A stretch of DNA of 64,000 bases from Corydoras sp. C115. Its lineage: Eukaryota > Chordata > Actinopteri > Siluriformes > Callichthyidae. Shown here piece after piece: positions 62,870 through 64,000 of the stretch (positions are counted from its first letter, which is position 1; every line of letters begins with the position of its first letter). The notes under the pieces were generated by a model. That model was given only the letters and a program-made list of their open reading frames with translations, did not search any database and was not told the origin of the DNA. The translations under genes and the position numbers were made by a program. The stretch spans positions 373,501 to 437,500 of the forward strand of contig JAFMOC010000195.1 of assembly GCA_019802505.1 (NCBI GenBank), written 5' to 3'.

Positions 62870-63030
62870 ACATGCTCATGTTCCACCCTGTGGGGATCAA
62901 CGGCACTGCAGTAGAAAGGGTGGACAGCTTCAAGAACTGTCTCATATTGGAGTTCTCATATCGCAGGACCTATCTTGGTCCGGCCACATTAACCAACTGG
63001 CAAAGAAGGCTGGTCAGTTTGACATCATGT
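62870..63030 (+). pseudogene. Fragment of a LINE reverse-transcriptase gene
   Basis: One frame reads GINGTAVERVDSFK. After a frameshift another frame reads GVLISQDLSWSGHINQLAKK, then AGQ. This resembles the region after the catalytic RT core in fish LINEs, where a VDSFKYLGV...DLSW..HI..L.KKA pattern is usual. It is short and broken, and no EN or tail region is seen. Confidence 0.7.
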
Positions 63031-63304
63031 CAACCATCTCAACTGTTAACATTAACATTGACCCATATATTGCAATTTTCGGACTCTCTTCAGTGTTTCC
63101 CTCTTTTACCGAATTGCAGTGTGAGATTTTGGCCTTTACGTCTGTCTTAGCCAGTCCCCCTGGCTTGTCCCCCACTCTCGTCCCCCTAGTCCCCCTTCAA
63201 CGTCTAAGTGGCTCACTGATATTTTACATTTTTTGAGGATGGAAAAAAATCTGATTTACTCTAAAGGGTCATTCTGATCAATTTTACTGTAAATGGAAAC
63301 CATT

Positions 63305-63560
63305 CATTCATTCATTCATTATCTCCCGCTTTATCCTCTATTAGGGTCGCGGGGGGGTTCCCCATGCCCATCCAGGGGAGAACATCTCGGGCGCTGGGCA
63401 GATACACCCAGGACAGGGCGCCAATCCATCGCTGGGCACACACTCACTCACACATACACACTCTATATGGGACAATTTTGAGAACTCAATTGACTTGATC
63501 CATGTTTTTGGACTGTGGGAGGAAACCGGAGAACCCGGAGGAAACCCACGCAGACACGGG
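63305..63560 (-). mobile_element. 5'-truncated SINE-A with perfect 16-bp TSD
   Basis: The tail and body are present, but the copy stops at CACGCAGACACGG, so the tRNA-like head is missing. GTAAATGGAAACCATT flanks it (63289-63304, 63561-63576), so the truncation happened during insertion. Confidence 0.94.
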
Positions 63561-63672
63561 GTAAATGGAAACCATTTCTTTCTTATTTTGAAGCCCTTCA
63601 ATCTTTGCCTGCTGACTAGTTCCCTCCCTTCTTTCGTCTTACCTCCCCCTTTTATAATTCTATTTTATTTAG

Positions 63673-63676
63673 TTAT

Positions 63677-63729
<53 letters not shown>
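63673..63729. repeat. (ATT)n microsatellite
   Basis: About 18 ATT units, directly next to the head of the last SINE-A. Confidence 0.95.
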
Positions 63730-64000
63730 GCGGCACGGTGGCTTAGTGGTTAGCACGTTCGCCTCTCAGCACTAGGGATTCCCAGTTTAGAATCCCCATC
63801 TGGGTGGAGTTTCCATGTTCTCCCCGTGTCCGCGTGGGTTTCCTCCGGGTTCTCCGGTTTCCTCCCACAGTCCAAAAACATGGATCAAGTCAATTGAATT
63901 CTCCAAATTGCCCCATATACAGTGTGCATGAGTGAGTGAGTGTGTGCCCAGCGATGGATTGGCGCCCTGTCCTGGGTGTATCTGCCCAGCGCCCGAAACG
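63730..64000 (+). mobile_element. SINE-A running off the window end
   Basis: Starts AGCGGCACGGTGGCTTAGTG; typical body to CAGCGCCCGAAACG at the window edge. The 3' part lies beyond. Confidence 0.93.

Overview
The window is vertebrate nuclear DNA, almost certainly from a teleost fish. It carries one recognisable protein-coding gene, split into ten exons on the minus strand. The rest is a very dense mix of tRNA-derived SINEs, other transposon relics, microsatellites and minisatellites. A teleost is inferred from the intron/exon structure, the (CA)n tracts, Tc1-like and pogo-like relics, and SINE and LTR types I associate with fish. I cannot name the species.

The gene is cspg4 (chondroitin sulfate proteoglycan 4, NG2). 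It runs from the ATG at 47115 down to the stop codon at 17-19. All nine introns have GT/AG ends and consistent phases. The spliced product is about 2307 residues: signal peptide, two laminin-G domains, a long series of CSPG repeats, one membrane span, and a short cytoplasmic tail ending in the PDZ-binding QYWV. Intron 1 alone is about 28.7 kb. Exons 9 and 10 each carry an apparent one-base frameshift, of opposite sign. The 3' UTR lies outside the window.

Layout. 17-18357: exons 10 to 2, with several SINEs in the introns. 18358-47045: intron 1, holding SINEs, a solo LTR, a pair of nested LTRs, a pogo-like element, a recent 1.8 kb tandem duplication, a 16-bp and a 30-bp minisatellite, and a 510-bp CA tract. 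47046-47350: exon 1 and a GC/CpG-rich 5' flank. 47350-64000: upstream intergenic DNA with more SINEs, tandem duplications, a SINE-built tandem array and a LINE fragment. No second gene was recognised.

Local labels: 'SINE-A' is a family of about 350 bp with a tRNA-like head (box A TGGCTTAGTGG, box B GGTTCGAATCC) and a (GAAT)n tail. About 35 full or partial copies are present, many with perfect target-site duplications (TSDs). 'SINE-B' is a second tRNA-derived family of about 190-210 bp whose 3' end resembles an L2-type LINE tail.

I found no undescribed molecular system. The most unusual features are structural: a SINE-mediated 1.8 kb duplication with a chimeric junction SINE; an LTR insertion whose two ends are both U5 ends; SINE dimers at two loci sharing an identical linker; a 165-bp fold-back palindrome; and a tandem array built from headless SINEs.
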